Source: Sphingopyxis fribergensis
GTDB taxonomy: Bacteria > Pseudomonadota > Alphaproteobacteria > Sphingomonadales > Sphingomonadaceae
Reading direction: 5' to 3'
NCBI RefSeq assembly: GCF_000803645.1
Contig: NZ_CP009122.1
Coordinates: 2,952,501 to 3,016,500, forward strand
Length of the DNA stretch: 64,000 nucleotides
How positions within the stretch are numbered: the first letter of the stretch is position 1; each line of letters begins with the position of its first letter. Positions 16,540 to 24,963 of this stretch are shown here, piece by piece. The translations under genes were made by a program, and so were the position numbers. The notes beneath the pieces are model-generated. The model was not told the DNA's origin, did not search any database, and was given only the letters and a program-made list of their open reading frames with translations.

Positions 16540-17142
16540 ATGAGTCCCGCCCATGTGCATGAGCCGACCTATTCCGCGACCAAGCATCGGCTGATGACCG
16601 GCGCCTGGTCTGCTGGCGTTCGGATCGAAGCAGCGCGGCTCGCGGACGAGATCGGCGTCAGCATCACACCAGTACGCGATGCCCTCAATCGGCTTGCCGG
16701 GGAACGCATGGTGGATTTCATCGCGGGGGAAGGATTTCGCGTTCCGCTGTATAGCGAGGCCGAGCTACGCGATCTCTTTGGACTCAATCGCCTGCTGCTG
16801 CTCGCGGCCGTCGGCAAGGCTGGGCTTCCACGCGACGGCAACCAGAATATGGGTGATATCGCGGACCGCTCGAGCCGCCTCTTCCTTCGGCTGGCGAGTT
16901 ACTCGGCAAATGGAGAAATCGTCGCCGCGGTGGGCGCACTCAACGACCGATTGCATCGGACGCGTATGCTCGAACTCGAGGTATTCGCCGACGCGGCGGA
17001 CGAACTTTCCGAGCTTGAGACGATGGCCAGCGAGAGACACGACCGCCGCATCTTTCGGGACCTCCTGGGACGCTATCACGAACGACGCAGACATGAAGCG
17101 GGCACCTTTGCGCGTTTGCTCAGCAGCACCGTTTCGCGATAG
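16540..17142 (+). CDS. GntR-family regulator in the luxI-phyH operon
   Basis: A 200-residue regulator with an N-terminal GntR winged helix (residues ~8-70: LADEIGVSITPVRDALNRLA and GFRVPLYSEAE) and an all-helical C-terminal domain that resembles a shortened FCD ligand domain. The gene begins three bases after the phyH stop, making luxI-phyH-gntR a likely single transcript. The sensed ligand may be a fatty-acid-like product of the operon; this is inference from context. The FCD metal-binding His and Asp residues are not clearly all present. Confidence 0.8.
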   Translation: MSPAHVHEPTYSATKHRLMTGAWSAGVRIEAARLADEIGVSITPVRDALNRLAGERMVDFIAGEGFRVPLYSEAELRDLFGLNRLLLLAAVGKAGLPRDGNQNMGDIADRSSRLFLRLASYSANGEIVAAVGALNDRLHRTRMLELEVFADAADELSELETMASERHDRRIFRDLLGRYHERRRHEAGTFARLLSSTVSR

Positions 17143-17340
17143 GAATCGGGCAGCAGAGAGATGATTATGACTGCGGATGAAAGCTTCAATGGGCAGCACC
17201 TTGGTCGTCCGCGGCGACCAGGGCTCGCTGCGAGGGTCGTCGGCAAGAAAACCAATGGGCGCGCGCCGACCCGCCGCTTTAGTCAAAGATGGACCCGAAG
17301 AATGGGTGCATCGTGGGCACAGTGTTGCTAGGCTGTTCTC

Positions 17341-18273
17341 ATGCGGACGAACATTGACCACATCCCTCCCCAGAAGCGTCGAGACCTTGAGCGGGTCGTC
17401 CAGATTATCTTCGAAGAATTCGAGGATGCGCTGGCACTGGCAACGCAGCAATGGAAGAAACGCGGTCGTATCGAGAAAATTATTCTCTATGGCAGCTATG
17501 CCCGCGGCGACTGGGTGGACGAGCCGCACACGGCCAAGGGCTATCGGTCGGACTTCGACCTGCTGATCATCGTCAACGATAAAAGGCTGACGGATCGCGT
17601 CGATTATTGGTTGAAGGCCGACGATCGCTTGACGCGAGAACTGGCAATCACCCAGACGATCAAGACACCGGTGAACTTCATCGTGCACACAATCCAGGAG
17701 GTGAATGACGGCTTGGCGCATGGCCGCTATTTCTTCATGGACGTCCGGCGCGACGGCATCGCGCTCTATCAGACAGTCGACGATGAACTCCACGAACCGA
17801 AGCCAAAGACGCCGGAATCGGCGCTGGCGATGGCGGAGGAGTATTTCGAAGACTGGTTTCCTGGCGCGATGCAAAAATACGAAGGTGCAAAGTTTCATAT
17901 CGAAAAGCGGCACTTAAAGCCGGCTGCATTTGACCTGCATCAGACCGCTGAGATGCTTTACCATTGCATACTTCTGGTCGAGACTTTCTACACGCCGCAT
18001 GTCCATAATCTGATTTTCCTCCGCAAGCAGGCCGAGCGGATTGATCGTCGCCTTGTCGATGCTTGGCCGCGCGAGACGCGTGCTGACCGGGCGCGGTTCG
18101 AGAAGCTGAAGGACGCCTATGTGAAGGCGCGCTATTCGAAGCACTATCGTATCACGGTGGAGGAGCTCGAGTGGCTCGCCGCGCGGATCGAAGTGCTCGG
18201 GCAGTTGGTCCATGAGATTTGCACCGAAAGGCTGACCAAGTTGCGTGAAGATCTGGGCAAGCCGGCGAATTGA
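17341..18273 (+). CDS. Fused nucleotidyltransferase (MNT)-HEPN protein
   Basis: A 310-residue fusion. The N-terminal half is a minimal nucleotidyltransferase: ILYGSYARGDW (G-S-x7 motif) near residue 50 and SDFDLLIIV near 78, giving the catalytic Asp pair. The C-terminal half (from ~155) is a helical HEPN domain. As separate genes, MNT and HEPN form toxin-antitoxin pairs in which the MNT enzyme adenylylates the HEPN ribonuclease to silence it; the fusion is a known variant. The HEPN R-x4-6-H catalytic motif is not unambiguous (nearest is ARYSKHY), so whether the RNase is active is uncertain. It stands alone, with 198 bp of empty sequence before it. Confidence 0.85.
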   Translation: MRTNIDHIPPQKRRDLERVVQIIFEEFEDALALATQQWKKRGRIEKIILYGSYARGDWVDEPHTAKGYRSDFDLLIIVNDKRLTDRVDYWLKADDRLTRELAITQTIKTPVNFIVHTIQEVNDGLAHGRYFFMDVRRDGIALYQTVDDELHEPKPKTPESALAMAEEYFEDWFPGAMQKYEGAKFHIEKRHLKPAAFDLHQTAEMLYHCILLVETFYTPHVHNLIFLRKQAERIDRRLVDAWPRETRADRARFEKLKDAYVKARYSKHYRITVEELEWLAARIEVLGQLVHEICTERLTKLREDLGKPAN

Positions 18274-18663
18274 TCTTCGTTGTCGTCGAGGTCGATTTCC
18301 GAGAGCCAGCTCTGACTTGCCAATTCATCGGAGATTCGCCATGAATATTGGGCGCGCATCGCAACTGGCAGCGGGCGCGTGGATCTTCCGCCAGGCATTA
18401 TGAACACCGGTCCGCAAGGGACAGGTGGCCGAACCGGGCAAGTCTGTCAGACTGGCAGTCAACGGCGGCGTAGCACTGGATACCATTTGCCCGGCCTCGT
18501 CGGAGCATCTGGCTTGCCATATTCAGGCTGACGCGTGCCCTTCCATTCCTTCAAGCGCTTCACTGGCGAGCAGCACCCACGTTCCCGTTCGCCTGCGTGT
18601 CACATCACCGCAGCGACCGTGCCCGATACGTCGTGCTCGACCGGAGTAGCGCCGGAAGGCACG
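18274..18663. other. Intergenic region upstream of the ECF sigma gene
   Basis: 390 bp without a supported gene. Weak overlapping frames exist on both strands but none has a family signature or good ribosome-binding site. The promoter for the fecI-fecR-receptor-isopeptidase operon should be near the right end, where GGAAGG precedes the ATG at 18664. Confidence 0.5.
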
Positions 18664-19152
18664 ATGAGCCTCGATGAGATGTTCCGCGTCCACGGCCCCA
18701 ACCTGCTTGGTTATCTACGCCGTCATGCCGGCGACGACGCCGCGGCCGATCTGATGCAGGATGTGTTCGTGCGGGCGGCCGGAAGCCGCCAGCGGAACAG
18801 CCTCGTGAACCCCGGAGGATTCCTGCGCCGCGTCGCGAAAAATCTGCTTATCGATCGCGCACGCAAGCGCAAGCGCGACAATGTCGTGCTGCTCCCCCTT
18901 CAAGAAGAATGGGATGCCATGAGCGCTCCCGAACAGGAACATGGGTTGCACGTGACTGACGCGCTGAAAGAATATGAGCAGGCCATTAGAACCATGCCCG
19001 AGAAGACCCGCCGCGTTTTTCTGATGCGCCGCGTCGATGGACTGAGCTATCGCGAGATTCATGAACAGTTGGGAATCAGCATCTCGACTGTAGAATATCA
19101 TATGGTGCGGGCGCTTGGTCATCTCTCGGACGCTATGGAAATCTATCGATGA
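18664..19152 (+). CDS. FecI-type ECF sigma factor
   Basis: A 162-residue ECF sigma factor, started at ATG 18664. Region 2 is seen at residues ~5-70 (DEMFRVHGPNLLGYLRRHAG, LMQDVFVRA, LRRVAKNLLIDRARKRKR) and region 4 at ~105-155 (MPEKTRRVFLMRRVDGLSYR then GISISTVEYHMVRAL). It overlaps the following fecR by four bases. In lasso peptide loci of proteobacteria this sigma and anti-sigma pair responds to a signal passed by the TonB-dependent receptor and switches on the receptor and isopeptidase genes. Here it heads exactly that operon. Confidence 0.93.
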   Translation: MSLDEMFRVHGPNLLGYLRRHAGDDAAADLMQDVFVRAAGSRQRNSLVNPGGFLRRVAKNLLIDRARKRKRDNVVLLPLQEEWDAMSAPEQEHGLHVTDALKEYEQAIRTMPEKTRRVFLMRRVDGLSYREIHEQLGISISTVEYHMVRALGHLSDAMEIYR

Positions 19153-20162
19153 ACGACAATAAACGGGGCGAAGACGAACATGTGTCCATCAATCAGCAAG
19201 CCCGCGAATGGGTTGTACGATTGGATCGGGACAAGAGCCCCGAAACCCGTGCCGAGTTTGACGAATGGTTCGACGCATCGCCGGAGCACCGCCGTGAGTT
19301 CGAATGGATCGAAAAGATTTATGCCGTCGGTGAGCACCTGAAGGATTCCGATGAGTTCGGGCTGAAACGCGAAGCTGACGCACCGCGTCCCGCTCGCTCT
19401 AGACATTGGCTGATGTGGGGAACAGCCGCCGCCGCTGCGGTGGCAGTCCTGATGATAGCGTTCGGCGCGGGCGGCGCTCCCCTCCCCGGGCAGTCCATGT
19501 CGGCGCTAGCCGCCGAGCCGCTCGTGACCCAGCGCGGCGAGATCCGCAGTTTCCGACTCTCCGACGGCACAAATGCCACTCTCGATACCGACAGCCGGGT
19601 CGAGGTGTCGATGACCGCGACCGAGCGCAGTTTGCATCTCTCGCAAGGGCGAGCGCGCTTTGAAGTCGCGTCAGACGCTCGACCATTCCGGGTGCGGGCC
19701 GGCGCCGGCGAAGTCACAGCCTCTCAAGGCGTGCTCGATGTTGCCTATGGCGACGATCAGAACATTACCGTCCGCGTCATCAGCGGCGAGGCCAAGGTCG
19801 GTCCCATAGCCCCGGGACCGCAAGCGGCGCCAGCGCGGCCAGCGGATCAGAGTGAAGTGCTTGGCTACAGCGTAACCGACGGTCGTGCTGTGTCGGTGCC
19901 ACCAGTTGTCGGCGCAAACGCGCGCCAAGATTGGCCGAGCGGCTGGGTCCAGCATCGATCGATCCGCCTCGACCAGTTGGTGGCCCAAGCCAATCGCTAT
20001 TCCGGGAAGCCCATCATCCTTGACGATAACGCCACGGCCGCGTTGATCGCCTCGGGGCGCTTCCAGATCAACAAGACCGATGTCTTCGTAGAGCGGATCG
20101 CTGAGTCTCTTAAGCTCCGTATCTCGTACCGCGACGACGGCATTCATCTTCGAAAGCGATAA
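19149..20162 (+). CDS. FecR-type anti-sigma factor / signal transducer
   Basis: A 337-residue protein. Residues ~10-60 are a DUF4880-type cytoplasmic domain (AREWVVRLDRDKSPETRAEF and EWFDASPEHRREFEWIEKIY), a single membrane helix lies at ~88-105, and the periplasmic FecR domain follows (VTQRGEIRSFRLSDGTNATL, LSQGRARFEVA). A C-terminal STN-like segment (SIRLDQLVAQANRYSGKPI) would meet the receptor's signalling domain. It holds the sigma factor in check until the receptor signals. The ATG overlaps the sigma stop (ATGA). Confidence 0.92.
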   Translation: MNDNKRGEDEHVSINQQAREWVVRLDRDKSPETRAEFDEWFDASPEHRREFEWIEKIYAVGEHLKDSDEFGLKREADAPRPARSRHWLMWGTAAAAAVAVLMIAFGAGGAPLPGQSMSALAAEPLVTQRGEIRSFRLSDGTNATLDTDSRVEVSMTATERSLHLSQGRARFEVASDARPFRVRAGAGEVTASQGVLDVAYGDDQNITVRVISGEAKVGPIAPGPQAAPARPADQSEVLGYSVTDGRAVSVPPVVGANARQDWPSGWVQHRSIRLDQLVAQANRYSGKPIILDDNATAALIASGRFQINKTDVFVERIAESLKLRISYRDDGIHLRKR

Positions 20163-20248
20163 TTTTTTCGGCGACCCACTGCGGGTTGCGAAATCCCTTC
20201 GTCAGGCATCCCAGCGACCCGCGCTCAACACGCGCGGGCGGATCACGG

Positions 20249-22801
20249 ATGGGGACAATGGCTATGAGGAATTCACGGCCCGCTTTGGCATTGCTGACTG
20301 GAATCGCGGCCTGCGCTGTGCCGACAAGCGCCTATGCACAGGAAGCTGAGAGCTATAACTTTGACCTTCCGGCGCAGGATCTCGGTGATGCACTCTTATC
20401 GGTCGCAGCCAAAGCCGGGTGGGAGCTCTATGCTCCGGCGGAAGACCTGGCGGGCGTCTCGTCCCCACAACTTCGCGGCAATTATACGGTCAAGCAAGCT
20501 ATCGAGCGGCTTCTGCGAGGGACTAATCTCGTCGCTCGATTTGACGACAGAGCCGTTATCATCCGCGGGCGATCAATCGCAGCAACGGCCTCTGAGCAGC
20601 AGTCGAGTGACGCTATCGTCGTGACGGGCACTCGGATCGAAGGCGCGCCACCCGCTGCGCCGGTGATCAGAATTTCGAGTGAGGACATTCGGAACGCGGG
20701 TCAATCCGATCTCGGCGAGGTCGCGCGCAGCCTGCCGCAGAGCTTCGGAGGCGGACAAAATCCGGGCATCGGAAACAGTCAGGGCGCTCCCAATGAGAAC
20801 GCTAACGTCAATGGCGCCTCGACCTTCAATTTGCGCGGCATCGGTTCGAACGCCACCCTGACGCTGCTCAACGGCAACCGCTTCGCTTATACCGGTGCCT
20901 CGTCGGTTATGGACGTGAGTTCGATCCCCGTCGCTGCGGTCGAACGGATCGAGATTATTCCGGATGGAGCATCGGCAATTTATGGCGCCGACGCGGTTGC
21001 GGGTGTCGTCAATATTTTGCTCAAGCGAGACTTTGAGGGTGTCGCAGCGATGGCGCGCCTCGGGGCATCGACCGAAGGTGGAAATGTCCAGCAGCAATAT
21101 GGGATCCTCGGCGGCAAAACCTGGTCCTCGGGCAACTTGTTGGCGGCTTATGATTACAGCCGGTCATCGGCGATCCTCGCAGGGGACCGCAGTTATGCGA
21201 TCGCCAATAACCCCGAGACAACGCTAGTGCCTAAAACCTGGCGACACTCGATACTGATAAGCGGACATCAAACCATCGGCCCCGACATTTCGCTTGCGGT
21301 CGACCTGCTCTACAAGAAGAGCCGTATTCATTCGGTCACCGGCTATGATCTGGTGCTTGCGCCCGAGGCTATTGGCCTAGAGAACGTCAGTAGCTCCGAA
21401 ATATTCGGCATCGCGTCGAGCCTTACGGCCGAACTCGGGGATGATTGGCGGCTCAAGGCGAGTGGATTCTTCGGGACTGACCGTACCGGTGGATATTCCG
21501 ATCTCTATCTGGGCGGCGCGCTAGCGATCCATAACGACAAGGATGTCTTCAATCGAAACCTCGCGCTCGAAGCGGGCGTGGAAGGCCCATTGGCCGAACT
21601 TCCGGCCGGTGCGCTCAGCGTGGCATTCGGAGCAGGTGTTCGGCGCCACGATTTCTTTGCAACCTTGCCCTTCAATGACATAGACCGGCGCCGGGATAAC
21701 CTCTTTGCCTATGGCGAGCTTTTGGTGCCGCTGGCCTCTCCTGCGCAAGCGATAGGCGGCCTGCACCGTTTGTCGCTGACCGGAGCACTGCGCTTCGAGG
21801 ATTATTCAGATTCCGCAAGCATCGTGACCCCGAAGCTTGGCATTATCTGGGAGCCGGTCGCCATCTTGCGCCTGGGTGCCTCGTGGGGCCGTTCGTTCAA
21901 AATGCCGACGCTCTATCAGCAATATGGTGGCTATTACTCGGCGCTCGCGCGAGCCGCGCGTTATGGCACCGGCTACCCAGCTAGCGCGACCGTTCTTATT
22001 GCATCCGGGCCCGACAGTCGTCTTGGCCCCGAGCGTTCCGAAAATCTAACCTTGAGCGCCCAGTTGACGCCGGCACGGGGCCTCGAATTCACAGCCGCTT
22101 GGTTCGGGATCGACTATAGCGACCGTGTCGCGGCTCCCGCCGCCTCGCTTGTCGGGGTGCTCGATAATCCGCTCTATGCCGATCTAGTGACGCTCGATCC
22201 GGACCCCGCCGGCCTCACGGCGACGATCAATGGATCAGTGCTGGGACTCGAAAACAGCACGGGGCTTCCATACGATCCGGCAAACGTCGTGGCCTTCATC
22301 GACTCGCGCACCCGCAATGTCGCGCGTCAGCGCTTTTCGGGCCTCGACCTGTCGATCCGCTACCGGATTACCATCGGCGGCGACCGGGAGCTGTCGCTCT
22401 CGGCGACCGGCACTTTTCTCAAGAGCCGTCAGCAGCTTATTTCGGGAGCGCCCTGGACTCGCCTCGCGGCGACGCTCTTCCACCCGCCGCATTTTCGTGG
22501 GCGTGCTGGGCTGACCTACGGCGGCGATCGCTACAGCTTTTCCGCCTTCGTGAACCACATGAGCGCCCTCGATGACGATCGCCAGACCGTGACCTCGCGT
22601 ATCTCAGCCTACACGACCGTCGATCTCACCGCGCGCGTCCAGATCGGCCAAGGATTTGACGTATCGATCGCAGCGCTCAATCTCTTCGATAGAAAGCCGA
22701 CAGCTATCCTCACTGCGTCGCCATTCGACACCCCTTTCGATACGACCAACTATTCGGCGGTCGGGCGCTTCGTCGGTCTTACACTTCGACAAAAGTGGTG
22801 A
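20249..22801 (+). CDS. TonB-dependent receptor with STN signalling domain
   Basis: An 850-residue outer-membrane receptor started at ATG 20249 (a second ATG is at 20258). Signal peptide (ending TSAYAQ), then an STN domain at ~30-110 (YNFDLPAQDLGDALLSVAAK) that talks to FecR, then the plug (TGTRIEGAP, DLGEVARSLPQ, GSNATLTLLNGNRF, DVSSIPVAAVERIEI) and a beta-barrel ending in the aromatic terminus LRQKW. It follows the sigma/anti-sigma pair and overlaps the isopeptidase by one base (TGATG). By analogy with other lasso loci, it should import the lasso peptide or a complex carrying it. Confidence 0.93.
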   Translation: MGTMAMRNSRPALALLTGIAACAVPTSAYAQEAESYNFDLPAQDLGDALLSVAAKAGWELYAPAEDLAGVSSPQLRGNYTVKQAIERLLRGTNLVARFDDRAVIIRGRSIAATASEQQSSDAIVVTGTRIEGAPPAAPVIRISSEDIRNAGQSDLGEVARSLPQSFGGGQNPGIGNSQGAPNENANVNGASTFNLRGIGSNATLTLLNGNRFAYTGASSVMDVSSIPVAAVERIEIIPDGASAIYGADAVAGVVNILLKRDFEGVAAMARLGASTEGGNVQQQYGILGGKTWSSGNLLAAYDYSRSSAILAGDRSYAIANNPETTLVPKTWRHSILISGHQTIGPDISLAVDLLYKKSRIHSVTGYDLVLAPEAIGLENVSSSEIFGIASSLTAELGDDWRLKASGFFGTDRTGGYSDLYLGGALAIHNDKDVFNRNLALEAGVEGPLAELPAGALSVAFGAGVRRHDFFATLPFNDIDRRRDNLFAYGELLVPLASPAQAIGGLHRLSLTGALRFEDYSDSASIVTPKLGIIWEPVAILRLGASWGRSFKMPTLYQQYGGYYSALARAARYGTGYPASATVLIASGPDSRLGPERSENLTLSAQLTPARGLEFTAAWFGIDYSDRVAAPAASLVGVLDNPLYADLVTLDPDPAGLTATINGSVLGLENSTGLPYDPANVVAFIDSRTRNVARQRFSGLDLSIRYRITIGGDRELSLSATGTFLKSRQQLISGAPWTRLAATLFHPPHFRGRAGLTYGGDRYSFSAFVNHMSALDDDRQTVTSRISAYTTVDLTARVQIGQGFDVSIAALNLFDRKPTAILTASPFDTPFDTTNYSAVGRFVGLTLRQKW

Positions 22802-24963
22802 TGATAGTTAAGCCGATTAGTGCCGCCGTGACGGCCGCGCTGACAGTCGCGACCCCCGCCGCAACGCAGCAAGCCCGCCATTGGACATTGGAGGATCAGC
22901 TTAGCATTCCCGAAGTCGGTGGACTTTCCATTTCCGCCGACGGCCATAGCGCATTCTATGTTGTGCGCGTTGCCGACGTGGCGAGCCGTCGCATGGTGGC
23001 CGTGCTACGCCGCGTCGAACTCGAAAGCGGAGCGACGCGCGACATCCTGCGCGCACAATGGATCGACCAGCTCCACCGTATCCCGGGCGAGGATGCCTGG
23101 AGCGCCCGCATCGACAAGGGTGATGGCGTGCAGCTCTATCGCATTGAAATGGACGACTCGATTACACCCCTGATTGTTCATCCCGCAACGGCGATTTTCG
23201 GGGACACGGAAGGCGCGGTCTATCCGGGATACGGGCATGCGCCGCTCGCTACCGGCGTGAGAGCGCATGACTGGTCGCCCGATGGAAAGCGGCTATTCTA
23301 TGTCGTGCTCGATGCGGCACCGCAAGCGACCGGGGTACGTCATGGTGAGGATGTCGTCATCGAGCGTGCGCGGCGGCGCGCGCCGGGGACTGCCACCGCT
23401 TCAATCTATTTGCGATCCGAGGGGCGAGACACGCTTATCGCCACGCGGCCTAACAATGATATCACTACATTTTTCGAGCGCAATTTCGTCCGGTGGACGT
23501 CTGATGCCGTCCTCTTTAATGTGACCGATGTCGATCCCGAAGGTCGATCACGTGTGGTCACGATGGCATGGTCCTTCGCGGCCAAGACGGCCCGGGTCCT
23601 CGATACTCTGGCGGAAAGCGCGCAAGCAATTGGCCCGCTAGGTGGGCAACTCTCATCGGAGGGCTATGGAGACCGCCGCGAGCTTGTCGAAGCCATGACG
23701 GGAGGCGCGCGGCACAGCTATGGTCATTTACCCTTTGCTCTCGATGGCCGGGCTGCGAGCGGGGTCCGTTCGGCGGACGGCAAGCGATCGATCGTGGGTG
23801 TCCGTATGCTCGACAACCCTCGCTTCGGTCTTATTGTGCTGGAACCGGGCCGACTTCGAACGATCGGCGGCGCGTTCAGTCTCAACGACTGCGACTTCAC
23901 AATATCGCTGAGCAAAGGCGCTTGCATCGCGCAGAGCCAGACGCAGCCTCCGGCGATCGCTGAGATCGACGTCGTGTCTGGGCGGATCAGACCAGTTGCA
24001 TCAGTATCGCCGCGGCATGAGCGGCTCAGCTCGCTACGGGTCGAACCGCGTACCTGGACTAACCGCCATGGTAATAAGGCGACGGGCTACATCATCTGGC
24101 CGCGCCGCTATGTGGCGGGCCAGCGCTATCCCGCTATAGTTATCACGCACGGAACCGATGCAGACGAGCGGTTCGCCAATCGCGAGAACCAGTGGGAATA
24201 TCCTGCCCAATTATTCGCGGAGCGGGGCTATGTCGTTTTGCTCATCAACGAGCCGAGCGCGCGTGAAAATGCCGAGGTGTGGGCCGCCCGCCTCGCCTGG
24301 CGGAACGAAACGAAGGCGGTCGCCCCGGAGACCATGCGCCAGTTGATTTGGCTCAACGGAGTGGCGAGCTATGAAGACGCGGTCATGGAGCTTGTCGGTA
24401 CTGGCGTCATCGATCAAGCGCGGGTCGGGATCGCGGGGTACAGTCGAGGCTCGCAGATGGTCAATGTCACCATCACCAACTCGTCTCTGTTTCGCGCAGC
24501 GTCGAGCGGTGACGGCGGCTATCTCGAACCGGCCTTCTACCCCGATGTCTCTGGTTCTTATGACGCCGTTTTCGGAGGTCCCCCGACTGATCCGGTGGCT
24601 CTTATGCATTATCGCCGGCTGTCGCCGTCGCTTCGAGCCGACAAGGTTTGCGGAGCGGTGCTGCAACAAGTTGCCGCCCCGCTTGTTCCATCGATCGATT
24701 TTCACACGGCGCTTCGGAAGGCCGGCGTCCCCGCGGAGCTAAGCCTCTATCCTGGCGACGACGCCGCGTCGGATGAAACACATATCTTCCATATACCTTC
24801 GAACCGTCTCGGGGCGATGCAGGAGAATATCGCCTGGTTCGACTATTGGCTCCTCGGCGAGCGGGACCCGAACTCGCCCTATGCCGATCGCTATACGGTG
24901 TGGGACAAGATGCGCGATGAGGCGCCGCGGCACTGTGGCACGCCACTGCCACTCAAGAACTAG
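22801..24963 (+). CDS. Lasso peptide isopeptidase (Atxe2-type)
   Basis: A 720-residue secreted or periplasmic hydrolase of the prolyl-oligopeptidase type. Start at ATG 22801, overlapping the receptor stop by one base; two in-frame GTGs lie just before it. A signal-like N-terminus is followed by a beta-propeller half (SADGHSAFYVV, VRAHDWSPDGKRLFYVV) and an alpha/beta-hydrolase half (from ~420) with nucleophile motif GIAGYSRGSQ near 547 and a late Asp/His region (GDDAASDETHIFH). Enzymes of this family open the macrolactam ring of the cognate lasso peptide. The stop overlaps that of the convergent C gene by four bases, joining uptake/degradation and biosynthesis halves of the locus. Confidence 0.92.
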   Translation: MIVKPISAAVTAALTVATPAATQQARHWTLEDQLSIPEVGGLSISADGHSAFYVVRVADVASRRMVAVLRRVELESGATRDILRAQWIDQLHRIPGEDAWSARIDKGDGVQLYRIEMDDSITPLIVHPATAIFGDTEGAVYPGYGHAPLATGVRAHDWSPDGKRLFYVVLDAAPQATGVRHGEDVVIERARRRAPGTATASIYLRSEGRDTLIATRPNNDITTFFERNFVRWTSDAVLFNVTDVDPEGRSRVVTMAWSFAAKTARVLDTLAESAQAIGPLGGQLSSEGYGDRRELVEAMTGGARHSYGHLPFALDGRAASGVRSADGKRSIVGVRMLDNPRFGLIVLEPGRLRTIGGAFSLNDCDFTISLSKGACIAQSQTQPPAIAEIDVVSGRIRPVASVSPRHERLSSLRVEPRTWTNRHGNKATGYIIWPRRYVAGQRYPAIVITHGTDADERFANRENQWEYPAQLFAERGYVVLLINEPSARENAEVWAARLAWRNETKAVAPETMRQLIWLNGVASYEDAVMELVGTGVIDQARVGIAGYSRGSQMVNVTITNSSLFRAASSGDGGYLEPAFYPDVSGSYDAVFGGPPTDPVALMHYRRLSPSLRADKVCGAVLQQVAAPLVPSIDFHTALRKAGVPAELSLYPGDDAASDETHIFHIPSNRLGAMQENIAWFDYWLLGERDPNSPYADRYTVWDKMRDEAPRHCGTPLPLKN

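Noticed and set aside
17177-17566. 129-aa + strand frame before the MNT-HEPN gene
   Set aside because: Overlaps the MNT start in another frame and has no family features.
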